From UBA7236 sp044227505 (lineage in GTDB: Bacteria > Bacteroidota > Bacteroidia > Chitinophagales > BACL12), in contig JBGAWP010000002.1 of NCBI GenBank assembly GCA_044227505.1, positions 66,752-130,751 of the forward strand: a stretch of 64,000 bases of DNA, written 5' to 3'. The notes below the pieces were generated by a model that saw only the letters and a program-made list of their open reading frames with translations, ran no database searches and was not told where the DNA came from. Positions within the stretch are counted from its first letter, which is position 1. The number at the start of each line of letters is the position of its first letter. A program made the position numbers and the translations under genes. Below, in pieces: positions 24,877 to 33,574 of this stretch.

Positions 24877-26280
24877 ATGCCTGAAAAATTAATTGATAAA
24901 ACCATTTTCTCACTTCTGGAAGTAACTACCAGCATTCAGAAAACACTTGCTGATAGATATAAGACGGCATTTTGGGTTAAGGCAGAAATGAATAAACTCA
25001 ACCTATATCGACATTCTGGTCATTGTTATCCTGAACTGGTCGAAAAACAAGGGGAAAAAGTGGTTGCACAAATTCGCTCCATTTTATGGAAAGATGATTA
25101 TGTAAGAATTAATAATGCATTTTTAAAAATATTGCAGGAACCATTAAAGGACGGGATAAAAATTTTATTTCTTGCAAATATTACCTTCGATCCTGTACAT
25201 GGTTTGTCGCTTCGCATAATAGATATTGATCCTGCTTATACCTTGGGCGACCTTGAGCGCGAGAAACAGGAAACAATACAGAGATTGCAATCGGAGGGAA
25301 TTTTCGGATTAAATAAAACCACCAAATTATCGCTGTTGCCAAAACGTATTGCAATCATTTCTGTGGAATCGAGTAAAGGATATGCCGATTTTACGAAAGT
25401 GATTGAAACCAACAACTGGAACTATACATTTTTTCACATGCTTTTCCCCTCAGTTTTACAAGGGGAAAAAGCAATACCTTCCATTACCAGACAATTGGCC
25501 AGAATTAAAAAAGTGCAACATCATTTTGATGTTGTTGCCATAATACGAGGTGGTGGGGGAGATGTAGGATTATCCTGTTATAATAATTATGTTCTTGCAA
25601 AAGAAATTGCATTATTTCCACTTCCGGTTATAACGGGTATCGGACACGCAACAAATCTTACTGTATCAGAAATGATATCTTATGAAAATGCAATTACACC
25701 TACAAAAATTGCAGAATATCTTTTGCAAAAGTTTCACAACTTCGCTGTTCCTGTTCAGCAAGCTCAGGATATTATTATTGATGTTTCCCAGCAATTATTA
25801 ACGGAGCAAAAAACCAATCTGAGGTCTTATACAAAATTGTTCAGATCGGTGGTTGAAAATAAGCTTCTCTTTAATAAAGGCATCATTAAAGAACAAATTC
25901 AAAGCATCGTGCAGCAATCCGGTTTCATATTTAAAAATGGACGATCATCATTATTAAAAATTTCCGCGGATATTCAAAAAGATGCAATTCTTTCCTGCAA
26001 AGCTTCTGTTTTGGATATAGAAAATTTGTCGCGAAAAATTAACATGGCATCCTCCGGTTTCCTAAAAAATAAGAATCTGGAAATGGAACATATTCAAAAA
26101 AATATTACCAATATGAGCCCCGAAAAGGTATTGCAACGGGGTTATAGCATAACTTTGCACAATGGCAGATCGATCAATAATATTGCACAACTCCAACCGG
26201 GAGATGAAATAAAAACAATAATTTCGAACGGCGAAATAAACAGCACTATTCAAACAATTAAAGAAGGCGAATCATCATGA
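24877..26280 (+). CDS. xseA: Exodeoxyribonuclease VII large subunit
   Basis: XseA is the catalytic subunit of ExoVII, which degrades single-stranded DNA into acid-soluble oligonucleotides. The 467 residues show an N-terminal OB-fold domain (F-W-V-K-A-E-M-N-K-L ... G-H-C-Y-P-E-L), a central nuclease domain with R-I-A-I-I-S-V-E-S-S-K-G-Y-A-D-F, I-I-R-G-G-G-G and P-V-I-T-G-I-G-H-A-T-N, and a long helical region ending V-L-Q-R-G-Y-S-I-T. It overlaps xseB by four bases (ATGA). A near-consensus TACCTTTC box lies at 24862-24869. Confidence 0.95.
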   Translation: MPEKLIDKTIFSLLEVTTSIQKTLADRYKTAFWVKAEMNKLNLYRHSGHCYPELVEKQGEKVVAQIRSILWKDDYVRINNAFLKILQEPLKDGIKILFLANITFDPVHGLSLRIIDIDPAYTLGDLEREKQETIQRLQSEGIFGLNKTTKLSLLPKRIAIISVESSKGYADFTKVIETNNWNYTFFHMLFPSVLQGEKAIPSITRQLARIKKVQHHFDVVAIIRGGGGDVGLSCYNNYVLAKEIALFPLPVITGIGHATNLTVSEMISYENAITPTKIAEYLLQKFHNFAVPVQQAQDIIIDVSQQLLTEQKTNLRSYTKLFRSVVENKLLFNKGIIKEQIQSIVQQSGFIFKNGRSSLLKISADIQKDAILSCKASVLDIENLSRKINMASSGFLKNKNLEMEHIQKNITNMSPEKVLQRGYSITLHNGRSINNIAQLQPGDEIKTIISNGEINSTIQTIKEGESS

Positions 26281-26480
26281 AAGATAAAATAAATTATACC
26301 GAAGCATTCGAAGAATTACAAACAATAGTTTCAGAAATTGAAGATGGTGAAATTTCCGTTGACGAATTATCCGAAAAAGTAAAACGCGCAGCCTTTCTGA
26401 TCAAGATCTGCAAATCAAAATTAACATCAACAGAAGAAGATGTAAATAAAATATTGAAAGAATTAGATGAAGAAGCGTAA
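26277..26480 (+). CDS. xseB: Exodeoxyribonuclease VII small subunit
   Basis: XseB binds the helical region of XseA. The 67-residue protein is a helical hairpin with the family pattern Y-x-E-A-F-E-E-L-Q-x-I-V-x-E-I-E-D-G-E-I-S-V-D-E-L and L-x-x-C-K-S-K-L. The 4-bp overlap with xseA indicates translational coupling that keeps the subunits in ratio. Confidence 0.92.
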   Translation: MKDKINYTEAFEELQTIVSEIEDGEISVDELSEKVKRAAFLIKICKSKLTSTEEDVNKILKELDEEA

Positions 26481-26587
26481 AAAGACATAAGACATAGGAC
26501 ACAAGACATAGGACTGGACATAAGACAATGAAAATGGACAAAGGACAGGGGACGTTGATGTATTAGGTATCGGGTCTCAGGTATCAG
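26481..26587 (+). repeat. Word arrays (GACATAGGAC, GGTATCAG)
   Basis: AAGACATAAGACATAGGACA words run from the xseB stop to about 26550, then GGTATCGGGTCTCAGGTATC words to about 26595. Both are degenerate head-to-tail repeats of 7 to 10 bp. The first type also occurs inverted at 376-412, and the second resembles the GATACCCGTGTCCCGATAC words at about 39727-39752. Confidence 0.55.
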
Positions 26588-26750
26588 GTATCAGGAAAAC
26601 AAAGGATGGGATCTATTAAAATTTCGAAGAAATTTATACTCCTTTCTCCTCTCTCCTTTCTCCTTTTTAAGTATCAAGAAAACAAAGGATGGGATCTATT
26701 AAAATTTCGCCAGAAATTTAAACTCCTCTCTCCTCTCTCCTTTCTCCTTT
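26588..26750 (+). repeat. 81-bp tandem direct duplication with pyrimidine tail
   Basis: Unit 1 (about 26588-26668) and unit 2 (about 26669-26750) share AAAACAAAGGATGGGATCTA and its continuation through ATTAAAATTTCG, then an ACTCCTYTCTCCTCTCTCC pyrimidine tail. Point differences show the copies are not recent. The tail matches the pyrimidine-rich part of the array at 63499-64000. The remainder of the gap to 26883 is AT-rich. Confidence 0.7.
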
Positions 26751-26883
26751 CCCGGCTCATCTTTTTTTAATCGACTACACTACTACTATTGCTGCATAAA
26801 AAAAATACTTTAAAAAAAATTTGTTTTTCTAAAAAAACACTTTTACCCTTGCAAGTAATTGTTTAACCCTAAAATTCAATTAC

Positions 26884-28002
26884 ATGAAATTACTTGCCAT
26901 TGGTCTGTATTCAGATCACTCGGAGTTTCGCAATCCGGAATTTATTTTGCGATATCCACCTGAAATAATTAAACTCTTTTTTTTGTTGATCACTTTTTTA
27001 ATGCTGCATGTAAAAATTGGGCATGCTCAAGGTGCTGTGAAAAGCTCCATTAATTATGTGAAGGAAACAAAAGTGTTTTATCTTATTTCTGATTCCTTGA
27101 ATGCCTTTTCTATAACAGGGAAAGTAAATTTATTGCCGGAGTATACTAAAGACAGCATTGTTAATTTGGTATATACCAATAATGACCTGAAGACAACAAT
27201 TTTCCATCAGGATAATTCACAATATGAAGAATGGATGACCAAGCCCTCAAAAACGATCATTGATAAATCGAGAATTAAAGTATATGACAGATTCGGTCAT
27301 TTGATTGTAAACAAGTTGCACAGCACGATGTATAAAAGTAATTACAGCACCCTTAAAAATTATCTTACTGTTCACAGTTTGGATGTGGTTCCGGATTTTT
27401 TACAGTTAACAACTGCTTTGAAGCAGGAAATGCTCGATTCCGGTTTTGTTTATACCAATCTTGGTTCCGGATATTTGAAATTTGTGAAAGATTCAATGGA
27501 GTTGATATTTAATAATTCCAAAAGATCCAATGAATTGATCATGTATCACGGTGACGGAACGATTAATTATTCTGTCAAAAAAGGATTTCGATTGAACGCT
27601 GCCGGTAAAATTGTTCCCGCCTATAGCATCGAAAAAAAATGGGATGCCCGATTTCCTGAAAATTGTGTGCAGGAATTTAAAATTATAGAATATTTAAGTT
27701 ACAACATTACAAATTACGGTCCGGGAAAATTTTCTGAGGAGGAAGCAGAAGTTGAGGCTGATAACAGAATATATATTTATCCAAATCCTGCTTATAATTT
27801 TATAAAGGTAATGCTTCCCGAAATTTCATCAGGTCTAAATATTTACATTTTTGATAATACTGGAAAACAATTACTGGAAAATGTGATCATGGATGGAGTT
27901 TCTGAATTTAATGTAAATATCAATAGTTTCGACAGAGGTATTTATGTGCTTAAACTGATAAGTGAAGCCGTTAATTATTCAGAAACATTTGTAAAAAATT
28001 GA
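26884..28002 (+). CDS. T9SS-exported protein of unknown function
   Basis: A 372-residue secreted protein. The hydrophobic export segment (about 30-48, ending G-H-A-Q) is preceded by an unusually long polar stretch of about 28 residues, so the start may lie inside, although no better ATG is visible. The middle (50-295) has no family I recognise; beta-strand-like segments dominate. The C-terminal 75 residues form a T9SS sorting domain (I-Y-I-Y-P-N-P-A-Y-N-F ... F-D-R-G-I-Y-V-L-K-L). It precedes the hydrolase gene by 21 bp and may be cotranscribed with it. Confidence 0.75.
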   Translation: MKLLAIGLYSDHSEFRNPEFILRYPPEIIKLFFLLITFLMLHVKIGHAQGAVKSSINYVKETKVFYLISDSLNAFSITGKVNLLPEYTKDSIVNLVYTNNDLKTTIFHQDNSQYEEWMTKPSKTIIDKSRIKVYDRFGHLIVNKLHSTMYKSNYSTLKNYLTVHSLDVVPDFLQLTTALKQEMLDSGFVYTNLGSGYLKFVKDSMELIFNNSKRSNELIMYHGDGTINYSVKKGFRLNAAGKIVPAYSIEKKWDARFPENCVQEFKIIEYLSYNITNYGPGKFSEEEAEVEADNRIYIYPNPAYNFIKVMLPEISSGLNIYIFDNTGKQLLENVIMDGVSEFNVNINSFDRGIYVLKLISEAVNYSETFVKN

Positions 28003-28023
28003 TTTACCCTTAAAAAATATTGT

Positions 28024-29556
28024 ATGAAAAAGATGATTTTACCCGTTTTATCGGTTCTTATATACATAAATTGTTTTGCTCAGTTAGACCTGGATTGTGT
28101 TCCCGATCACAGTATTGAGGCTATTAATATAATTCCAGTTGAATTTATTCCAACAACGTTCACTGCAGATATATGGGCAAGTCCTTTATTGATCCCTGAT
28201 CGCGAAGTGTATTTTATTCACGGGCTTGGGGGACAAGGTGATGAAGACGGCACTGTAGGAATTAGCTGGAGTCAGGCTTCCCTTTATGCTGCATCGGAAT
28301 ATAAAATAAATGCGAGCCGTCCTGATTATGCAGATGTTTCTCTCGACTTTGCAGCATTGGAATTGCGCAGTGATCTTGAAGCAATTGATGAGGCTGATGA
28401 CCATGCAATTATTATTGGCCATAGTCAGGGCGGAATTGTTTCGCGCAGAATAGATTATTCTTATTTTACCGAAGAATGGGGTCCGGAGCCCCGATCATTT
28501 GGCGGACTCGTAACATTTGGATCTTCTCATCAAGGAGCAAGAGTGCTTAATAATAAAGAGGATCTGATGGCATGGTCAGGCGCAACTTGTTCCGCGTTAA
28601 CAGCCGGCCCCGTTGCGGAATATGTCGAAAGCAATTTTTTTCTGGATCTACTTTTAAATCCAACTTCCATGGGAAATTTTAACGATTTTTTCTGCAACAC
28701 ATTAGAAAATAATATCGCACCAATTTTGTTTAAAGACTATTTTTCGGGAATTACCGAAAGTTATGAAGTTGGATCTGAACAATTAGCGGAATTAAATGCA
28801 TATGTTCCCGAAATTCCTTATGTTTGTTTCTACGGAGTTGAAACCGAACCGCTCATGTGGAATACACTGGTGCATTTGTTAGATGGTCATGAACCTAATA
28901 ATGTAATAACTTATGGTGAAATGCCATTTGGTGCTGGTGGTGATAACACACTTACAGAATTTGCCAATGCGATGACTGAATTGTATTTCACTAAATATAT
29001 TTCTTATAACAATTTGGCCGAAACATATGCCGATGTTATTTATGGTTTCGATCTTACTACGATAGGCTGTTATTTAACGATTTTTTGCGCACTGGATATA
29101 ACGGATGATTATGAAGAATCTGCTTTTATCCGCGATGAATATAAAAAAGGATACGATTGGTTCTTGGATGCAAATACAAATTGGAAAGGTTTTATTGGGG
29201 CATATGAATTAACTGAAACCGGGCAAACGTGTTATTGTATGGATATTGGTCCGCTTGGCGACCTGAATGCTGTTGAATATCCTGCTTCCCCCGATGGGTC
29301 CTGCATCACAGAAGATGATGATACAAATTGTTACACATTTGCGAATTACGATTGGTTATTTAAAGAATCAGATGGTGTTGTATTAACGGAGTCAGCAAGC
29401 ACCTGTTCAGGATTAATTGCAGAAACGCCTGAATATTCGAGAAAAATGTATGGATCAAATCATTTCAGCATACGAAATGATAGTAATACAAAAACGATGT
29501 TGGATGATCTTTTTGAAGGAAATCACGGACTCTTTTTTGCAACTCCTGAAAGATAA
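28024..29556 (+). CDS. Exported alpha/beta hydrolase (lipase/esterase-like)
   Basis: A 510-residue protein with a signal peptide cleaved after Ala19-Gln20. It shows the alpha/beta-hydrolase landmarks: the oxyanion strand and loop E-V-Y-F-I-H-G-L-G-G (61-70) and the nucleophile elbow G-H-S-Q-G-G (132-137; Ser134). The acid and histidine are not certain; a histidine lies near the end (S-N-H-F-S). Several cysteines suggest disulfides. There is no T9SS tail, so it is probably periplasmic. Substrate unknown; triacylglycerol-lipase-like or GPI-inositol-deacylase-like folds have this arrangement. It is directly followed by the PQQ-propeller lipoprotein gene. Confidence 0.75.
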   Translation: MKKMILPVLSVLIYINCFAQLDLDCVPDHSIEAINIIPVEFIPTTFTADIWASPLLIPDREVYFIHGLGGQGDEDGTVGISWSQASLYAASEYKINASRPDYADVSLDFAALELRSDLEAIDEADDHAIIIGHSQGGIVSRRIDYSYFTEEWGPEPRSFGGLVTFGSSHQGARVLNNKEDLMAWSGATCSALTAGPVAEYVESNFFLDLLLNPTSMGNFNDFFCNTLENNIAPILFKDYFSGITESYEVGSEQLAELNAYVPEIPYVCFYGVETEPLMWNTLVHLLDGHEPNNVITYGEMPFGAGGDNTLTEFANAMTELYFTKYISYNNLAETYADVIYGFDLTTIGCYLTIFCALDITDDYEESAFIRDEYKKGYDWFLDANTNWKGFIGAYELTETGQTCYCMDIGPLGDLNAVEYPASPDGSCITEDDDTNCYTFANYDWLFKESDGVVLTESASTCSGLIAETPEYSRKMYGSNHFSIRNDSNTKTMLDDLFEGNHGLFFATPER

Positions 29557-29557
29557 T

Positions 29558-30817
29558 ATGAGGATGTTTTATATCATATTAAATTGTTTGGTACTTCTTC
29601 TTTGCGGATGTAAAGAAGAAGTATTGGAAAATTATTCCGTTGTAAATTCAAATGAAGATATTTTGCCTGTCCCCATCGTTTGGCAGATTCCATTGGCTGA
29701 AGACACAAGTATTAAATATAGTATTGCACCTAAATTTTATAATGGCGGAGTTTTATTTAGTTCAATCGACCTTGAACTCATTGATCCTATGTTAATAAAA
29801 TTTGCGGGTTCGGAATTTGGAAATATTTTATGGCAAACAGATGCTGCCTTCGAAGTCAATTGTTCAAGTCCAACAACGGGCTCCGGTAATGGAAGTTATA
29901 TATATGATCACTACTATGTCACACTCTGCAATTCTGATCCAAGAGTGGTTGATCTGAATGACGGAAGTGTTTTCTGGCATTATGAATGCCCGAGTGAAAG
30001 AATGCCAAAAATCACACACTTTAATAATATACTTTTTCATGTTCATCTTACAGGATTCAATCCGTTTTCATCAGCATCCATTGTATTTACAGATATTTAT
30101 ACTGGTATTTGGGATACAATATTTACTCTTGATATGGTAGATGATTATTCTGTTGGACTTTATCCACCCACAGCATTGATAGATGTAAATAATGATACGA
30201 TATTATATTTTCAAAACCGGCAATACAGAACTCTGCCCTACGATGGGAAAGTTGATCTGTACGCTTATAATATGTCTGCAGATACTATCGTCTGGATGGT
30301 GGATGATATCGACCCACATGGAAATAGTTCAATTTATCCACCATTATATTTTGAAGATAAAATTTATTTCAAAGGAACTTATACCTTATTTTGTCTGGAT
30401 GCACAAACAGGAGAAATATTGTGGGAGAAATTATTCACAGGCCCTGGGGAAGATCTATTGATGGGTAATTTGATGGAAGTGGAAAATAAGATCATTGTGA
30501 AAACTAGTTATGAGAGTATTTATGCACTTGATCCGCTTACGGGAAGTGTAATATGGGAAAATCAGGATGCAGGTGCAACCCCAACCGATATGGTGTATTA
30601 TAATGGCGTATTATATTATGGAAGTTCAGGGGATGGTAATTTACATGCCATTAATACAACAACCGGAGCGCAACTTTGGGAAATGGAATCGCCGAATAAT
30701 AAATTTGCAATATCCGAATATGCTGCTTTTATTTTTACCGTTGCCATTGATCCTATTTTAAATAGATTGTATACATCCGATGGATATTATTTAATGTGTT
30801 TTCAACTTGAAAATTGA
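29558..30817 (+). CDS. Lipoprotein with PQQ-like beta-propeller
   Basis: A 419-residue lipoprotein. The ATG at 29558, one base after the hydrolase stop, gives a clean lipoprotein signal ending L-L-L-C-G-C (lipidated Cys18), whereas an in-frame ATG at 29417 would lie deep inside the hydrolase gene. The body has PQQ-type propeller blades with the D-x-x-T-G-x-x-x-W motif: L-D-A-Q-T-G-E-I-L-W, L-D-P-L-T-G-S-V-I-W, I-N-T-T-T-G-A-Q-L-W. Such proteins act as scaffolds (BamB-like) or sensor domains at the outer membrane. It is likely in one operon with the hydrolase and the next gene. Confidence 0.8.
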   Translation: MRMFYIILNCLVLLLCGCKEEVLENYSVVNSNEDILPVPIVWQIPLAEDTSIKYSIAPKFYNGGVLFSSIDLELIDPMLIKFAGSEFGNILWQTDAAFEVNCSSPTTGSGNGSYIYDHYYVTLCNSDPRVVDLNDGSVFWHYECPSERMPKITHFNNILFHVHLTGFNPFSSASIVFTDIYTGIWDTIFTLDMVDDYSVGLYPPTALIDVNNDTILYFQNRQYRTLPYDGKVDLYAYNMSADTIVWMVDDIDPHGNSSIYPPLYFEDKIYFKGTYTLFCLDAQTGEILWEKLFTGPGEDLLMGNLMEVENKIIVKTSYESIYALDPLTGSVIWENQDAGATPTDMVYYNGVLYYGSSGDGNLHAINTTTGAQLWEMESPNNKFAISEYAAFIFTVAIDPILNRLYTSDGYYLMCFQLEN

Positions 30818-30820
30818 CTT

Positions 30821-31540
30821 ATGAAAAAAAATATATTGGTCATCGCAATTTTATTAATTCCGGTTTTGGTTTTCACGCAAACTTCCACAGAGGAGGAAGT
30901 TATGGTATCCTTTAATTTAAAGGCAGGACCTTTGTTTCAAAGTTACAGTTTTGAACTGCCTGGATTTAACAACGACCTGAATTCCGGTACTGCAAGTTCA
31001 ACAGGAGTTTTGGTGGGTGCTGATGTTTTGATAAAAAAGAATTGGTTTGGTTTGATCACTACTTTGTATGGCAGAACCTGCGGAGCAGATGAATCCTTTT
31101 ATCTGGATACTTATGAACTGAGTAGTTTTAGCTCAGGGAAATTTTATTCCGTCGGAGTGTTAAGCGGACTATATTTTGAGTTGCCGTTAGGGAGCGGAAT
31201 TTTAAACAGTATTTATGCAAAAGTGCAGGCTGGAAGTATGCGAACTTATTTCCCTAAGCACGAACTCAATTTCACCGATTCCTATTTAACTTCTGTTCAA
31301 ATTGAAAGTAAAGTGAGTTCGGGGTTTGTTTCCAATATTGGATTAGGCGCTAAATTTAAAATAGGAGAAAACGCTATGATAGGATTGGATTTTAACCTTA
31401 TGAGAGAAACTGCAGACATTCATTCCACACAAATTTTGGATTATTCAGATATAACTATAAGTAATGAACGCATTGAACAATACCTTGAATGGGATCAATT
31501 CCTGTTCAATCCAAATATTGGATTTACATTAAATTTTTAA
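30821..31540 (+). CDS. Putative outer-membrane beta-barrel protein
   Basis: A 239-residue protein with a signal peptide (hydrophobic 4-18, cleavage near T-Q). The mature part alternates polar and hydrophobic residues in strand-length stretches ending in aromatics (F-N-L-K-A-G-P-L-F-Q-S-Y, K-N-W-F-G-L-I-T-T-L-Y-G, F-N-P-N-I-G-F-T-L-N-F), and ends with the Phe typical of porin-like outer-membrane proteins. No named family is evident. It starts 3 bp after the PQQ-propeller lipoprotein. Confidence 0.7.
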   Translation: MKKNILVIAILLIPVLVFTQTSTEEEVMVSFNLKAGPLFQSYSFELPGFNNDLNSGTASSTGVLVGADVLIKKNWFGLITTLYGRTCGADESFYLDTYELSSFSSGKFYSVGVLSGLYFELPLGSGILNSIYAKVQAGSMRTYFPKHELNFTDSYLTSVQIESKVSSGFVSNIGLGAKFKIGENAMIGLDFNLMRETADIHSTQILDYSDITISNERIEQYLEWDQFLFNPNIGFTLNF

Positions 31541-31918
31541 CCGGGCAAAAGGCTTTGCATTTTTTTATCACGAATAAAAATATTATTTGTTCGTTCATTG
31601 CTATTTGTTTTGTGATTTTACAAAACAATTGCTGTTTTATTAATACATCACCCATTTTTTAATTAAATGTATTTTTAAATTCCGTTGCATTCCAATTTTC
31701 ATAACATTAAAAAATTTGATCCTTTACAAACAAAATGCAACACATTATTGTATTTTCAAACCAAAATATGTTTGAAACATTTAAGATCAGAGCTTTGCCC
31801 GGTTATTTTTTGTTTAAAATTGAAAATTTTAAAATAATTTTTATAAACTGTCATTTCAACATCAATCCGATATGAATTGGGAGGTTGACCAATTAAGATC
31901 ATTTCTAACACTAAAATT
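31541..31918. other. Gap with inverted-repeat pair upstream of transposase
   Basis: This AT-rich gap holds an 11-bp perfect inverted pair, AACCGGGCAAA (31539-31549) and TTTGCCCGGTT (31794-31804), and a hairpin AATTGG/CCAATT (31875-31880 and 31889-31894) just upstream of the transposase gene. The former may mark a lost element end or a terminator; the latter could be an end structure or translation-blocking hairpin of an IS200-like element. No gene is seen. Confidence 0.5.
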
Positions 31919-32383
31919 ATGTTGCAAAAATCCCCTCAAATATATATTGAATTTATATTTGCTGTTCAGAGGTATGAAAACATTATACTGCCTCATTGGC
32001 GAGACTGCCTTTACAAATGTATTTCAGAAATAATTACTGAAAAAAAACAAAAGGTTATTATTGTAAATGGAATGCCTGATCATATACATGTACTTGTTGG
32101 TTTAAAACCAAATTTATCAATGGCAGATCTCGTCGGATTTATAATAAATGGATCTTCAAAATTTATTAACGAAAATAAATTTGTAAAAGGAAAATTCGAA
32201 TGGCAGGAAGGCTTTGGCGGGTTTTCCTGCGGTGAGTCTGATTTGAATTCGGTGTACAATTCTATATTAAATCAAGAGGAATTTCACAAACGAGTAACTT
32301 TCAAACAAGAATTCATCGAATATTTAAACATTAATGAAATTGAATTTGATGAACGAAATTTGTTTGAATGGATTGATTATTAA
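31919..32383 (+). mobile_element. IS200/IS605-type (HUH, Y1) transposase, TnpA-like
   Basis: A 154-residue single-domain transposase. The HUH motif appears as D-H-I-H-V-L-V (about 57-63), followed by the helix L-S-M-A-D-L-V-G-F-I-I-N-G-S-S-K-F-I-N, and the candidate catalytic tyrosine is in S-V-Y-N-S-I-L-N-Q-E-E-F-H-K. Such enzymes cut and join single-stranded DNA at hairpin ends. No TnpB/IscB accessory gene is present, so it is a solo IS200-type or REP-associated form. The gene is full length and uninterrupted. It converges with metF. Confidence 0.88.
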
Positions 32384-32480
32384 TTCGATAGATCTACTTG
32401 CAAAAAGTAAAGAAATTTAATAAAAATTGAAATTGCTTTTTTGATATTGAAAACCTTTACCTTGGTTTAATTACACACCA

Positions 32481-33437
32481 TCACGGAAAAACCTCCTTAA
32501 TGATCTTACGCATCGCTCCAACATTGCCCATTGTGTAATAATGTATGCATGGAACTCCATGGCGAACTAATTCTTTAGATTGGTCGATGCACCAATTAAC
32601 CCCTGCTTGTTTTACTTCTTCTACGGATGTGCATGCATCTATCATATCGTTTAATTCTTCAGGAATATCTACATGAAATGTTCTTGGAATTGTTTGAATC
32701 TGCGAAGCGCCGGTAATTGGTTTTATCCCCGGTATTATCGGAACTGTAATTCCCTCTGCTCTGCATTTTTTTACAAAATCAAAATATTTATTGTTGTCGT
32801 AAAACATTTGGGTTACAATATAATCTGCTCCCCGATCAACTTTTTGTTTCAAATATTTCAGATCGCTTTTTAAATTGGGACTCTCAAAATGTTTTTCAGG
32901 ATAACCCGCTACACCAATATTAAAATCAGTTTTATATCCCTGAATGGAATCTTCCTCTAAATAAATTCCCTTATTCATATTCACAACCTGCGAAACCAGA
33001 TCATCGGCATATTTATGCCCTCCGGGTTCGGGAATAAAGTCGCGTTCATTTTTTGATGCATCACCACGCAACAACAATACATTATCAATATTTAAATAAC
33101 TAAGATCGATCAAGGCATCTTCTGTATCCTCCTTGGTAAATCCACCGCAAATGATATGCGCTACTGCATCAATTTTATATTTAAACTGTATTGCCGCACA
33201 TATGCCGACAGTGCCTGGGCGTTTTCGAATAAATACCTTGTCAAATCTATCATCTCCTCGTTTTTTATAAATGTATTCACTTCGGTGATAAGTAACATTT
33301 ATAAATGCCGGATTAACATCAATGAGTTGATCTAACACTTCATAAATATTATGTATGCTTTTCCCTTTTAAAGGAGGTAAGATCTCAAATGATAATAAGG
33401 TCTTATCAGCCCTGTTTATATGTTCTGTTACCTTCAT
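32481..33437 (-). CDS. metF: 5,10-methylenetetrahydrofolate reductase
   Basis: MetF reduces 5,10-methylene-THF to 5-methyl-THF with FAD for methionine synthesis. The 318-residue TIM barrel shows the family blocks S-F-E-I-L-P-P (glutamate of the active site), P-A-F-I-N-V-T-Y-H, N-V-L-L-L-R-G-D, G-V-A-G-Y-P-E-K-H and D-Y-I-V-T-Q-M-F-Y-D-N, and P-I-I-P-G-I-K-P. The length is slightly above that of E. coli MetF and normal for Bacteroidota. It stands alone; the upstream gap is shared with divergent purD. Confidence 0.95.
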   Translation of the reverse strand: MKVTEHINRADKTLLSFEILPPLKGKSIHNIYEVLDQLIDVNPAFINVTYHRSEYIYKKRGDDRFDKVFIRKRPGTVGICAAIQFKYKIDAVAHIICGGFTKEDTEDALIDLSYLNIDNVLLLRGDASKNERDFIPEPGGHKYADDLVSQVVNMNKGIYLEEDSIQGYKTDFNIGVAGYPEKHFESPNLKSDLKYLKQKVDRGADYIVTQMFYDNNKYFDFVKKCRAEGITVPIIPGIKPITGASQIQTIPRTFHVDIPEELNDMIDACTSVEEVKQAGVNWCIDQSKELVRHGVPCIHYYTMGNVGAMRKIIKEVFP

Positions 33438-33562
33438 CTTATAGAATAATATAATTGTAATTCAATATTACTTTAACTAAAGAGATGCAAATATACTATC
33501 CGATATAAGAAATACTATCGTGTGAAAATTTAAACGCTATTCTTCAATTCAACTTACTGACT

Positions 33563-33570
33563 TACCTTTG
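33563..33570 (+). promoter_or_regulatory. -7 promoter box TACCTTTG, leaderless purD start
   Basis: A perfect TAnnTTTG box is separated from the purD ATG (33575) by four bases, the same spacing as at ugd, glcD-like and tetR starts in this window. It predicts a transcript starting at or next to the ATG. Confidence 0.6.
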
Positions 33571-33574
33571 TTGT

